NCBI RefSeq assembly: GCF_013403975.1
Contig: NZ_JABFDH010000002.1
Span: 62,001 to 126,000, forward strand
Length of the DNA: 64,000 nt
Direction: 5' to 3'
From: Winogradskyella ursingii
GTDB taxonomy: Bacteria; Bacteroidota; Bacteroidia; Flavobacteriales; Flavobacteriaceae
A program made the position numbers and the translations under genes. Of the stretch, positions 1 to 8,354 are shown piece by piece (the first letter of the stretch is position 1; every line of letters begins with the position of its first letter). The notes under the pieces were generated by a model. The model was given only the letters and a program-made list of their open reading frames with translations. It searched no databases and was not told the DNA's origin.

Positions 1-60
1 AATGTAAATAATATTGTGGACTTGATTCATCAAGCCAAACACCACAACCTTACGGCATAA
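1..60 (+). CDS. C-terminal end of a probable LuxR-type response regulator (partial)
   Basis: An open frame runs from the window edge to a TAA at 58-60 and encodes 19 residues ending in HHNLTA. The pattern NVNNIVDLIHQAKHHNL resembles the last helix of NarL/LuxR-type DNA-binding domains of Bacteroidota response regulators. The frame converges on dnaG, with only 5 bases between the stop codons. From memory, a response regulator often neighbours dnaG in Flavobacteriaceae, which agrees. Only the tail is visible, so the family call is an inference. Confidence 0.4.
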   Translation, partial: NVNNIVDLIHQAKHHNLTA

Positions 61-65
61 TTAAA

Positions 66-2030
66 TTAACCGCCAATAACTTTACCTAATTTACGAGATA
101 GTAGCATTTTGAGACCTACGTAGTCTTTTACATCTTCTATTATAGTTCTAGAATCTGATTCTTCCCGCAGCGTATCATTTTTATATTCTGCCACTTTTTT
201 ATCTATTAAATTACATCTCAAACTCAAGATAGTCTGACTTACCAACTGCGAAATTGTATGTTCCTTTTGTTTGGGTATGATCTGATTGCGTTGCCAATCG
301 TGCAATCGGTATTTTTCATCTTCCATTAAAATACCAGTAACCATACTAGCCGACTCTTGGTCTAATTGATTTATAAAATCTTTAGTAGAAAAATTTTCAT
401 CTTGATTTAACCTGTCAATGATGCTATAATAAAGAGCTTTAAATTTTTCATTGGAAAATTGCATTTCGTCTTCTTGGAGATCTAAATATATTTTTTCAAA
501 AACACGGGTTTCGTGGACGGTTGGCTCTAAAAGTAAATCGCCCGAAGCTTCGTCTTCTTTCAAAATTAAATCTTCAAATTGCTCTTTCCTATCTCCGTAA
601 AGCATTAAAATTTCAATGATTTTACGTTCCAATTCATATTGAACATCAATTTTCCGTTTTGGTTGTTCGTTTTTTACAACTTCAAATGCTTTTTGCTCTT
701 GTTTGAACTGTTTATTGGCTTCTAGTGCATCTTTTTTATTGATTTGCGCCAAAGTATTAAAAAGAACATTTTCGCTAATATCCATGATCCGTGCGCATTC
801 TTGAACATATACCTCACGCTTAATCTGATCTGGAATTTTGGAAATACTGTTTACAATTTCCCTTATAGTCTCAGCCTTCTTAATTGGATCATTAGAAGCT
901 TCTTTTACTAATAAAGATGCTTTAAACTGGATGAAATCCATGGCATTTTCCTCAAGATAATCCTTAAGTTCCGTTAAAGAGTTAGATTTGGCAAAACTAT
1001 CAGGATCTTCACCATCAGGAAACATACAAACTCTCACATTCATTCCCTGTTCCAATATTAAATCAATACCTCTAATGGACGCCCTAATCCCAGCTGCATC
1101 ACCATCAAAAAGAACCGTTATGTTATTTGTTAACCTATTTATTAGACGAATTTGATCTGGAGTCAATGCCGTACCCGAAGAAGACACTACATTTTCGATA
1201 CCAGTTTGGTAAAATTGAATAACATCCGTGTAACCTTCAACCAAAAAACAATTATCTTCCTTTGCTATAGTTTGCTTGGCAAAATACAAACCGTATAAAA
1301 TCTTGCTTTTGTGATAGATTTCACTTTCAGGTGAATTAAGATATTTTGCCGCTTTTTTATCGTTTACAAGAATTCTTCCTCCAAAGCCTAATATCCTTCC
1401 GCTCATACTATGAATAGGAAACATAACGCGACCCTTGAATCTATCAAAACGCTTCTCTCCTTTAACAATTGTGAGACCTGTTTTCTCCAAAAACTCCAAC
1501 TTATAGCCTTTGCCTAATGCCTCATCTGTAAAGGCCTGCCACTCGTCTAGTGCATATCCCAATTGAAACTTTTCAATAGTTTCCTCTGTAAAACCTCGCT
1601 CCTTAAAGTAGCTCAGACCAATCGATTTACCTTGGTCTGTTTTATGAAGTATTTTTTGAAAATACTCATTTGCATATTCACTGACTAAGTAGAGACTTTC
1701 GCGTTCGTTCGCCTGCTCCTTTTCCTCATCGCTTCTTTCTGTTTCTTCAATTTCAATATTGTACTTTTTGGCGAGATATTTTATAGCTTCTGGATAAGTA
1801 AAATGTTCATGCTCCATTAAAAAACTGACGGCATTACCACCTTTACCACTTGAAAAGTCTTTCCAAATTTGTTTTACAGGACTCACCATAAAACTTGGTG
1901 AACGCTCATCCGTAAATGGACTCAAGCCCTTAAAATTACTTCCTGATTTTTTTAGCTGCACAAAATCACCGATGACCTCTTCTACTCGAGAGGTTTCAAA
2001 AACTTTGGCTATGGTGTTCTGTGTGATCAT
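66..2030 (-). CDS. dnaG: DNA primase DnaG
   Basis: This 654-residue primase lays RNA primers at the replication fork together with the replicative helicase. The N-terminal region (about 1-100) has the zinc-ribbon fold sequence. The TOPRIM catalytic core follows, with VEGYTDV at 264-270, FDGDAAG at 308-314 and DGEDPDSF at 339-346. The last ~170 residues are the divergent helicase-binding domain. The zinc ligands are absent: the usual CPFH is SPFT (38-40) and the usual HCFGCG is KDFSSG (57-62). The length is normal for DnaG and the frame is intact. The gene stands alone, converging on a response-regulator tail at its 3' end, with palindromic repeats and a terminator upstream. The identity is secure; the absence of zinc is read directly from sequence. 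Confidence 0.97.
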   Translation of the reverse strand: MITQNTIAKVFETSRVEEVIGDFVQLKKSGSNFKGLSPFTDERSPSFMVSPVKQIWKDFSSGKGGNAVSFLMEHEHFTYPEAIKYLAKKYNIEIEETERSDEEKEQANERESLYLVSEYANEYFQKILHKTDQGKSIGLSYFKERGFTEETIEKFQLGYALDEWQAFTDEALGKGYKLEFLEKTGLTIVKGEKRFDRFKGRVMFPIHSMSGRILGFGGRILVNDKKAAKYLNSPESEIYHKSKILYGLYFAKQTIAKEDNCFLVEGYTDVIQFYQTGIENVVSSSGTALTPDQIRLINRLTNNITVLFDGDAAGIRASIRGIDLILEQGMNVRVCMFPDGEDPDSFAKSNSLTELKDYLEENAMDFIQFKASLLVKEASNDPIKKAETIREIVNSISKIPDQIKREVYVQECARIMDISENVLFNTLAQINKKDALEANKQFKQEQKAFEVVKNEQPKRKIDVQYELERKIIEILMLYGDRKEQFEDLILKEDEASGDLLLEPTVHETRVFEKIYLDLQEDEMQFSNEKFKALYYSIIDRLNQDENFSTKDFINQLDQESASMVTGILMEDEKYRLHDWQRNQIIPKQKEHTISQLVSQTILSLRCNLIDKKVAEYKNDTLREESDSRTIIEDVKDYVGLKMLLSRKLGKVIGG

Positions 2031-2034
2031 ACTA

Positions 2035-2106
2035 TTTCCTACGAAGGCAGAAATTTTTTAATGAATTTGACAACATAATGGATTCCTGTCTTTGCAGGAA
2101 TGACAA
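2035..2106. repeat. Inverted pair of dispersed palindromic elements
   Basis: 2078-2106 holds a short palindrome (ATTCCTG, six-base loop, CAGGAAT) followed by GACAA. 2035-2054 is a degenerate copy of the same element in reverse orientation (stem TTTCCT / AGAAAT around ACGAAGGC). A near-identical copy of the first (27 of 29 bases) lies at 29691-29719. The arrangement resembles a REP/BIME-type doublet between dnaG and the next operon. Confidence 0.6.
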
Positions 2107-2149
2107 GTCTGTAAAATTAAGGTAAAATTTAATTTGCTGAAATATAAAA

Positions 2150-2182
2150 AAATAAAAAGCCTTAGCTAAAAAAGCTAAGGCC
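2150..2182 (-). terminator. Rho-independent terminator of the sigma / anti-sigma / OMP operon
   Basis: On the minus strand a perfect 9-bp stem GCCTTAGCT/AGCTAAGGC (2181-2173 with 2167-2159) with a T5 loop is followed by TTTTTATTTTTTT. It lies 26 bases after the stop codon at 2208. Confidence 0.9.
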
Positions 2183-2207
2183 AATTAACACTGAAAATAT
2201 TGGTTGG

Positions 2208-3305
2208 TTAGTCCATATCAAATCTCAAACCTACGGAAATGGTGTTTTGTTCAATTGCTTGGTCCTTAAACAAAGGATTAAGATCGTATTTCACATAAAC
2301 AGCTGTGTCTCCAAAAGCCACATAACCACTAAGACCATATATAAATTCGTTGACGTTAAAACCTCCACGCTGCTTATCTTTTTCACGATTACCATCTTCA
2401 GAATATTTTAGTTTTTGTCTGTGCGCCAAATTAATGCCAGCATAGCCACCAAGACCCATTTTAAACTTTTTACGTGTCGAATATCTGAAATAAGTATCAC
2501 GTTCAATTTTTTCTGAAGGCCCAAATTCAAAATGAAGCGGAAACACTAAATTAGTTGTTCTGAATTTTGCTTTTTTTAGATCCAGTGGAAATTCCTCAAG
2601 GGTTATATCTCCATCGTTGTTCACAAAATAGTTGTTGTCTTTTATATCCAACTTATTCCAGTGTATTGAAAATCCATACTTTAAACGTAAGAAATTAGAG
2701 TTATCAAAAACCCTTGTCTTCCAAGCATATCCGAGTTCTACAAATCCTGAACCACCTAATTTATATGGGGAATCATCTATTGATTGACCGTCAATTAAGG
2801 TATTATTAAAACCAATTGCAAAGACAACATCGGTTGTGGTACGCCTGTCATAAATTCTAGGTTTGTCATCAGACCGTTTTCCTAAATAAATAAAACTATC
2901 GCTGTGATCTTCACTTCCCCCAATTCTAATAACAAAAGAATCTCCGTAGTTGTTATTTCCAACCTTATTATCCTTATTTCTAACCAATAAAGCAATCTTG
3001 TTATCAATTATTGCTAATCGGTTTTCAATATTTGCTGCTCTCTTTTTTGCTGCTTCTTTTTTAAGTTCTTCTGCTTGGGCAGCAGTAATCTCTTTTTGAT
3101 CCAACCTTCTGTTTATCGCACTAATTTCTTTTTTCAGTGCTTCCCGTTCCTCGGCTTCGATTTTCTGTTTTTCTTTTTGAAGGATTTCAATTTCATAGCT
3201 GATTTCCGCTACCGAGGTAGAATCTATTTTCTTTTCCTGTCCTTGTACATTTACAGTAACTAATGAAATCATTAGAAACACTGCGATTCTTGTAATTGTG
3301 TTCAT
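2208..3305 (-). CDS. Outer membrane beta-barrel protein with N-terminal coiled coil
   Basis: The 365-residue product starts with a signal peptide (about 1-22, hydrophobic, ending VQGQ). A Lys/Glu-rich heptad-like segment (about 33-108), probably a coiled coil in the periplasm, follows. The rest alternates aromatic and polar residues like a porin-type barrel and ends ISVGLRFDMD, with an aromatic residue near the C-terminus. The gene lies downstream of the sigma and anti-sigma genes on the same strand, 161 bases from the latter, and ends at a strong terminator. It may be a target or output of that sigma factor; no substrate can be named. The beta-barrel call rests on pattern, not on a named family. 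Confidence 0.7.
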   Translation of the reverse strand: MNTITRIAVFLMISLVTVNVQGQEKKIDSTSVAEISYEIEILQKEKQKIEAEEREALKKEISAINRRLDQKEITAAQAEELKKEAAKKRAANIENRLAIIDNKIALLVRNKDNKVGNNNYGDSFVIRIGGSEDHSDSFIYLGKRSDDKPRIYDRRTTTDVVFAIGFNNTLIDGQSIDDSPYKLGGSGFVELGYAWKTRVFDNSNFLRLKYGFSIHWNKLDIKDNNYFVNNDGDITLEEFPLDLKKAKFRTTNLVFPLHFEFGPSEKIERDTYFRYSTRKKFKMGLGGYAGINLAHRQKLKYSEDGNREKDKQRGGFNVNEFIYGLSGYVAFGDTAVYVKYDLNPLFKDQAIEQNTISVGLRFDMD

Positions 3306-3377
3306 AATTGTTCGTTTTTTGATTAATGATTATTGATGAAAATTTTATCTAATTCTATTAAAATGCCGCTTTGAGAG

Positions 3378-3411
3378 CCTCAGTTACCATACTTCGGGTA
3401 CCTCAGTGACC
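3378..3411. repeat. Direct repeat CCTCAGTKACC in the intergenic gap
   Basis: CCTCAGTTACC (3378-3388) and CCTCAGTGACC (3401-3411) differ at one base and flank ATACTTCGGGTA. On the minus strand the unit reads GGTCACTGAGG, similar to GGTCACTGAGC-type dispersed palindromes that I recall from many Bacteroidota genomes. A decayed repeat is more likely than a specific operator. Confidence 0.4.
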
Positions 3412-3466
3412 GCGCTTAGTGTGACATTGTATCTTCTCTTTTATGAGATCCCGTTTTCAAGAGATT

Positions 3467-4231
3467 TTAATTATTCCGCTCAGCAACTGCAGTTTTTACC
3501 GTCTCAAAACTTGTCTTTAAGGCATCAAAAACTCGACTTCTAAATGATTGGCCCATTTCATCCTCTACACTTTGCAACAGTGCTTCAGCATTTACTGATT
3601 GTGCAGATTCTTTGAGTTGCTTATCCATTAAAAGCTCTTGACTTGCCAGTTTTAATAATGAGTCTATTTCTCTATCTGTGACTCCAGTATTTTCGGATTT
3701 TAAATCCTCTAGTGCAGATGCCACTGCTCTTCTCATTAACAACTCATCTTCGTTTAAAACTGATTGTTTTTTAGCTTCGATTTTTTCATTCATTTTTTCT
3801 TCTTCAACAGCATTTGAAGCTAGTTGTATCCTTTCCTTTTTATTAGTCTGAATTGTCGATTTATATTCTATTATTTCTGGTTCCTCGGTTGTTTTTTGCT
3901 CTTGAGGTATTTCAACTTTTGGTTCTGCTTCGTTTGCCAATTCAATAGTTTCAATTTTATTTAGAGTTGAATTCTTTTTCTCTTCGTTTTGTTCTTCTAC
4001 AAGAATAGGCAGACCGGATTCTGACTCGCCTGAACCAAAAAACTGATATGAAACCGTAAACATTATTACAATTGCAGCCGCCATGCCCAACCACCAAAAC
4101 CACGGGTTTTTAGTTGGCTTTTCTTCTGCTTCCAATCTATTGGCCAACTTAGACCAGCTATCGGACGATGGTGATAGGCTCCGCTTTTCGAGCTTATCTT
4201 TTATTTGTTCTTCAAATTTAATTGGTGCCAT
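3467..4231 (-). CDS. Probable anti-sigma factor, single-pass membrane protein
   Basis: The 254-residue product has a cytoplasmic N-terminus, one strong transmembrane segment at about 44-65 (WFWWLGMAAAIVIMFTVSY) and a long, charged, low-complexity C-terminal region rich in Glu, Lys and Gln. No zinc-binding HxxxCxxC anti-sigma motif is visible. Its ATG lies inside the last codons of the sigma factor gene (14-base overlap), which implies coupled translation. That position and the topology are the reasons for the anti-sigma call; sequence similarity alone does not give it. A membrane protein of another function in the same operon is the alternative. Confidence 0.55.
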   Translation of the reverse strand: MAPIKFEEQIKDKLEKRSLSPSSDSWSKLANRLEAEEKPTKNPWFWWLGMAAAIVIMFTVSYQFFGSGESESGLPILVEEQNEEKKNSTLNKIETIELANEAEPKVEIPQEQKTTEEPEIIEYKSTIQTNKKERIQLASNAVEEEKMNEKIEAKKQSVLNEDELLMRRAVASALEDLKSENTGVTDREIDSLLKLASQELLMDKQLKESAQSVNAEALLQSVEDEMGQSFRSRVFDALKTSFETVKTAVAERNN

Positions 4232-4781
4232 AACTGGTGTTATTAAGTTCTTTAATTTTAGTCTGAAGCATTTGTCGTGCTTTAAATAATTGCGACTTTG
4301 ATGTGCTTTCTGTGATTTTTAGTAGGTCTGCAATTTCTTGATGTTTGTAACCTTCAATCGCATACATGACAAAAACCATTTTGTAACCTTCCGGAAGGCT
4401 GTCGATGAGCTGCTGGATTTCCGCTACTTCAATATTAGTTTTGATATTATTGCTGTAATCCTTTTCTAAATACTCATCTTCCGTTGCAAATTCAATCCGC
4501 TTTTTTTGCCTTAAATATGAAATGGCCTCTCTTACCATGATTCTTCTTATCCAACCTTCAAAACTGCCTTCGCTTCGGAATGACTTTAAATTTTTGAATA
4601 CTTTGAAAAATCCATTCAGCATCACCTCTTCTGCCTGATGCACGTCTTTAATATAATATCTGCAAATACTTAGCATTTTAGGCGCGTGCAACTCGTACAA
4701 CACATGTTGTGCTTCACGATTTTGTTTCGCAGCTCTTTGTATGAGTTTTGTTTCGTTTTTATGAAGTTGAATAACTTTCAT
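4218..4781 (-). CDS. ECF-type RNA polymerase sigma factor
   Basis: The 187-residue protein has the two-domain ECF layout. Region 2 spans about 20-90, with HAPKMLSICRYYIKD, EEVMLNGFFKVFKNL and the core-binding / -10 element FEGWIRRIMVREAISYLR. Region 4 spans about 122-178, with LPEGYKMVFVMYAIEGYKHQEIADLL and a helix-turn-helix ending SQLFKARQML. It would direct polymerase to promoters for an envelope-related regulon. It heads the operon with a membrane protein, the probable anti-sigma, and an outer membrane protein. The upstream 208 bases to the polyprenyl synthase gene are very AT-rich and should hold the promoter, but I see no clear TAnnTTTG box. Confidence 0.92.
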   Translation of the reverse strand: MKVIQLHKNETKLIQRAAKQNREAQHVLYELHAPKMLSICRYYIKDVHQAEEVMLNGFFKVFKNLKSFRSEGSFEGWIRRIMVREAISYLRQKKRIEFATEDEYLEKDYSNNIKTNIEVAEIQQLIDSLPEGYKMVFVMYAIEGYKHQEIADLLKITESTSKSQLFKARQMLQTKIKELNNTSYGTN

Positions 4782-4989
4782 TGCATAAATTACACTTGAC
4801 CTTCTATTTATATAGACGCAAATATTGGACTAATGGTTGTCTGGAACGAGAAAAATAATTAATAAATTTTTTAATTATCTGATTTTTAAGGTTTTATTTT
4901 CAGAGTGTTACTTTTTTTCAATAAAATAATTATGAATTTTTACTCTAAAAATACGCTTAAAGTCATCTCAAGGGAAATATTAAAAAAGA

Positions 4990-5967
4990 TTATTTTTTTC
5001 TATCAATCACATAATCTACCATGAGCTTAAGCGAGGCTTTGTATTGTGATTCAGGATAATGGGATAGTAGATTGAGTGCTTCTTCTTGGAAAGATTTCAT
5101 TTTTGAAACAGCATATTCTAAACCACCTTTTTCTTTAACAAAAGAAATGACTTTCTTAACGCGTTTCTTGTCTTTATTATGGTTTTTTACTGAATTGATA
5201 AGCCATGATTTTTCTTTTTTAGAACAATTGTTAAGAACATAGATGAGTGGAAGCGTCATCTTTTGTTCTTTGATATCGATACCTGTTGGTTTTCCAATAG
5301 CTTCTTCCCCATAATCAAACAAATCATCTTTAATCTGGAATGCCATACCAATAAGTTCGCCAAACTTCCGCATAGCCTCCACATCTGATGAATTTGGTTT
5401 TACCGAAGCGGCACCTAAACTGCAACAAGCCGCAATAAGTGTTGCCGTTTTTTGTCTGATGATATCATAATAAATATCTTCTGTAATATCTAATTGTCTA
5501 GCTTTTTCAATTTGAAGCAGCTCTCCCTCACTCATTTCACGAACGGCAACCGAGATAATTTTTAACAAGTCAAAGTCATTGTTATCTATTGAAAGCAGAA
5601 GTCCTTTAGACAGCAAATAGTCTCCGATAAGTACCGCAATTTTGTTTTTCCAAAGGGCATTAATGGAGAAAAATCCACGACGTCTGTTGCTATCGTCTAC
5701 TACATCATCGTGTACCAAGGTTGCTGTATGTATCAACTCTATAACCGAAGCCCCTCTGTAAGTACGATCGCTCACTTCGCCGTTATTCATCATTTTGGCC
5801 ACCAAAAAAACGAACATTGGCCGCATTTGCTTGCCTTTTCTATTGACAATGTAATGTGTAATCCTATTGAGAAGTGCGACCTTACTTGACATTGCGAGCT
5901 GAAACTTTTGTTCAAAAAGTTCCATCTCGTATGCGATGGGTTGTTTAATCTGTTCGGTAATTTTCAT
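4990..5967 (-). CDS. Polyprenyl diphosphate synthase (trans-isoprenyl)
   Basis: This 325-residue prenyltransferase condenses isopentenyl diphosphate onto an allylic primer. The first aspartate-rich motif is LVHDDVVDDSNRRRG and the second is FQIKDDLFDYGEEAIGKP. The residue five before the first motif is Ala, and small residues there are associated with medium to long chains. Flavobacteria use menaquinone-6, so the side chain of menaquinone is the likely product, but chain length cannot be read reliably. It is 46 bases downstream of rlmN on the same strand and probably co-transcribed. The name ispB is commonly given to such genes, but I leave the symbol blank. Confidence 0.9.
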   Translation of the reverse strand: MKITEQIKQPIAYEMELFEQKFQLAMSSKVALLNRITHYIVNRKGKQMRPMFVFLVAKMMNNGEVSDRTYRGASVIELIHTATLVHDDVVDDSNRRRGFFSINALWKNKIAVLIGDYLLSKGLLLSIDNNDFDLLKIISVAVREMSEGELLQIEKARQLDITEDIYYDIIRQKTATLIAACCSLGAASVKPNSSDVEAMRKFGELIGMAFQIKDDLFDYGEEAIGKPTGIDIKEQKMTLPLIYVLNNCSKKEKSWLINSVKNHNKDKKRVKKVISFVKEKGGLEYAVSKMKSFQEEALNLLSHYPESQYKASLKLMVDYVIDRKK

Positions 5968-6013
5968 CTAACTAGAATCGTATGCTAAGACAAATATAAA
6001 CTTCTAAAACCAT

Positions 6014-7054
6014 TTATCCTTTATTTGCCAGCTGCCCACAAGCGGCATCGATATCCTTTCCTCTACTGCGTCTTACAGTAACCGTAATATTATTGGCTTC
6101 AAGAACACTCACATACATATCCAATGCTTTTGGATTAGCTTGTTGAAATTGGCCGTCATCAATTGGATTGTACTCGATTAAATTGACCTTGCTCGGTGCA
6201 AATTTGCAGAATTCCACTAGGGCATCCACATCCTTACGACTATCATTAATACCCTCCCACACTACATATTCATAGGTAATTCTATTTTTGGTTTTGGCAT
6301 ACCAATATTCTAAAGCCTCTCTTAAGTCTTTTAAAGGAAATGTTGAATTGAAAGGCATTATAGAAGTACGCACCTCATCAATTGCTGAGTGCAGCGATAC
6401 AGCAAGCTTGAATTTCACCTCGTCGTCTGCCATTTTTTTAATCATCTTAGGCACACCTGAAGTTGACACTACAATACGTTTTGGTGACATTCCCAACCCT
6501 TCGGGTGATGTAATTTTTTCTATGGCTTTTAATACATTATTATAGTTCATCAACGGTTCTCCCATTCCCATAAATACGATGTTGCTCAACGGTCTGTTAT
6601 GGTATAAACGACTTTCGTTATCAATGGCGACTACTTGGTCGTAAATTTCATCCGGATTGAGATTTCGCATACGCTTTAAACGAGCTGTGGCACAGAATTT
6701 ACAATCCAGACTACATCCTACTTGTGAAGATACGCAAGCCGTTGTTCTTGTTGCTGTAGGGATTAAAACGGATTCTACTATTAAATCGTCATGAAGTCTA
6801 ACGGCGTTTTTTATAGTACCGTCAGAACTACGTTGCATCTGATCTACTTTTATATGATTAATCACAAAATTATTCTGAAGCATTTGACGTGTTTGCAATG
6901 AAACATTGGTCATATCCTCAAAACCATGTGCTCCTTTTTTCCATATCCACTCATAGACTTGATTTCCACGAAAAGCCTTATCACCTTGTTTCACGAAAAA
7001 TTCTCGCAGTTGTTCTTTGGTAAGTGCCCGTATGTCTTTCTTTTTTACTTCCAT
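6014..7054 (-). CDS. rlmN: Dual-specificity 23S rRNA / tRNA adenine C2-methyltransferase RlmN
   Basis: This radical SAM enzyme methylates C2 of A2503 in 23S rRNA and A37 in some tRNAs. The cluster motif CSLDCKFC gives ligands C114, C118 and C121. The resolving Cys in ACVSSQVG (C107) and the methyl-carrying Cys in DIDAACGQL (C339, near the C-terminus) are both present. SAM-binding GMGEPLMNY follows the core. I chose the ATG at 7052-7054 (MEVKKKDIRAL), since the three-codon upstream extension begins with TTG. Length (346) is typical. It lies first in an apparent two-gene unit with the polyprenyl synthase. Confidence 0.97.
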   Translation of the reverse strand: MEVKKKDIRALTKEQLREFFVKQGDKAFRGNQVYEWIWKKGAHGFEDMTNVSLQTRQMLQNNFVINHIKVDQMQRSSDGTIKNAVRLHDDLIVESVLIPTATRTTACVSSQVGCSLDCKFCATARLKRMRNLNPDEIYDQVVAIDNESRLYHNRPLSNIVFMGMGEPLMNYNNVLKAIEKITSPEGLGMSPKRIVVSTSGVPKMIKKMADDEVKFKLAVSLHSAIDEVRTSIMPFNSTFPLKDLREALEYWYAKTKNRITYEYVVWEGINDSRKDVDALVEFCKFAPSKVNLIEYNPIDDGQFQQANPKALDMYVSVLEANNITVTVRRSRGKDIDAACGQLANKG

Positions 7055-7182
7055 TGAATGCAAAAGTAGTGAAATGTATTGTTTAGTTCGATTTTATGCG
7101 TAATGGCATAAAATTTAAAATTTGCTTAGACTTGTAATCTATGAATTTTTATAGATGCGTCTTAGCATATAATAATTGATTG

Positions 7183-7212
7183 CATAAAAAAGCCTCAATT
7201 AAGAGGCTTTAA
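7183..7212 (-). terminator. Rho-independent terminator after queA
   Basis: The minus strand reads AAAGCCTC (7210-7203), a TTAATT loop, then GAGGCTTT (7196-7189), followed by a T run. The stem is a perfect 8 bp and lies 21 bases past the queA stop codon. Confidence 0.9.
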
Positions 7213-7232
7213 GATTTATTATATTTCGATAA

Positions 7233-8282
7233 TTATATAATGAGCATGGCATCACCATAAGAATAGAATTTATACTTTTCTTTTACGGCTTCTTCGTATG
7301 CTTTTTTCATGAAATCGTGACCAGCAAATGCAGATGTCATCATCAACAAAGTTGACTTAGGTGTATGAAAATTGGTAATCATACAATTAGCAATGCTAAA
7401 ATCATATGGTGGAAAAATAAACTTATTGGTCCAGCCCTCAAAAGCATTTAACCTGCCACCTGATGATACTGAACTCTCAATGGTTCGCATAGAGGTAGTA
7501 CCAACAGCACATACACGCTTCTTGTTTTCAATACCTTTATTTACTTTAGCAGCAGCTTGCTCTGTGATGACGATTTCTTCGCTATCCATTTTATGCTTAG
7601 ACAAATCTTCAACTTCAACAGGATTGAATGTTCCTAAGCCAACATGAAGAGTTACCTCAGCAGTTTCAACACCTTTAATTTCCAATCGTTTTAATAAATG
7701 CTTAGAAAAATGCAAACCAGCCGTTGGTGCTGCTACCGCTCCTTCATTCTTAGCAAATATAGTTTGGTAACGGTCTTCATCTTCTGGCTCTACATCTCTT
7801 TTAATATATTTTGGAAGTGGTGTTTCACCAAGCTCTGTTAGTTTTCTTCTAAAGTCTGTGTATGAACCATCATATAAAAAACGCAAAGTACGCCCTCTAG
7901 ATGTAGTGTTATCGATGACTTCTGCTACTAATGTCTCATCTTCACCAAAATACAACTTATTACCAATTCTAATTTTACGTGCTGGATCTACTAATACATC
8001 CCAGAGACGCTGATCTTGGTTTAATTCTCTTAATAAAAACACTTCAATACGTGCACCCGTTTTCTCTTTATTACCAAATAAGCGCGCCGGAAATACTTTT
8101 GTATTGTTTAAAATCATTACATCACCTTCGTCAAAATAGTCGATAACATCCTTAAAAAGCTTGTGCTCTATGGTTTGTTTTTCTCTGTTTAAAACCATCA
8201 ATCTGGCTTCGTCTCTATGTTCTGCGGGATGCTCAGCTAATAATTCGTCTGGAAGGTCAAAACTAAAGTTTGATAATTTCAT
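7233..8282 (-). CDS. queA: S-adenosylmethionine:tRNA ribosyltransferase-isomerase QueA
   Basis: QueA transfers and isomerises the ribosyl part of AdoMet onto 7-aminomethyl-7-deazaguanine at the tRNA wobble position, forming epoxyqueuosine. The 349-residue protein is full length and recognisable throughout: the start [21 protein letters not shown], then [44 protein letters not shown] and [12 protein letters not shown]. It follows aroA on the same strand with a 72-base gap and ends at its own terminator. A two-gene transcript with aroA is likely. Confidence 0.97.
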   Translation of the reverse strand: MKLSNFSFDLPDELLAEHPAEHRDEARLMVLNREKQTIEHKLFKDVIDYFDEGDVMILNNTKVFPARLFGNKEKTGARIEVFLLRELNQDQRLWDVLVDPARKIRIGNKLYFGEDETLVAEVIDNTTSRGRTLRFLYDGSYTDFRRKLTELGETPLPKYIKRDVEPEDEDRYQTIFAKNEGAVAAPTAGLHFSKHLLKRLEIKGVETAEVTLHVGLGTFNPVEVEDLSKHKMDSEEIVITEQAAAKVNKGIENKKRVCAVGTTSMRTIESSVSSGGRLNAFEGWTNKFIFPPYDFSIANCMITNFHTPKSTLLMMTSAFAGHDFMKKAYEEAVKEKYKFYSYGDAMLII

Positions 8283-8354
8283 AGGTAATGTCTTAATTTT
8301 TTAGAAGTTGCAAATATACAATCTCAAGATAGGGGTTGTCAAGTAAATGAGCGT

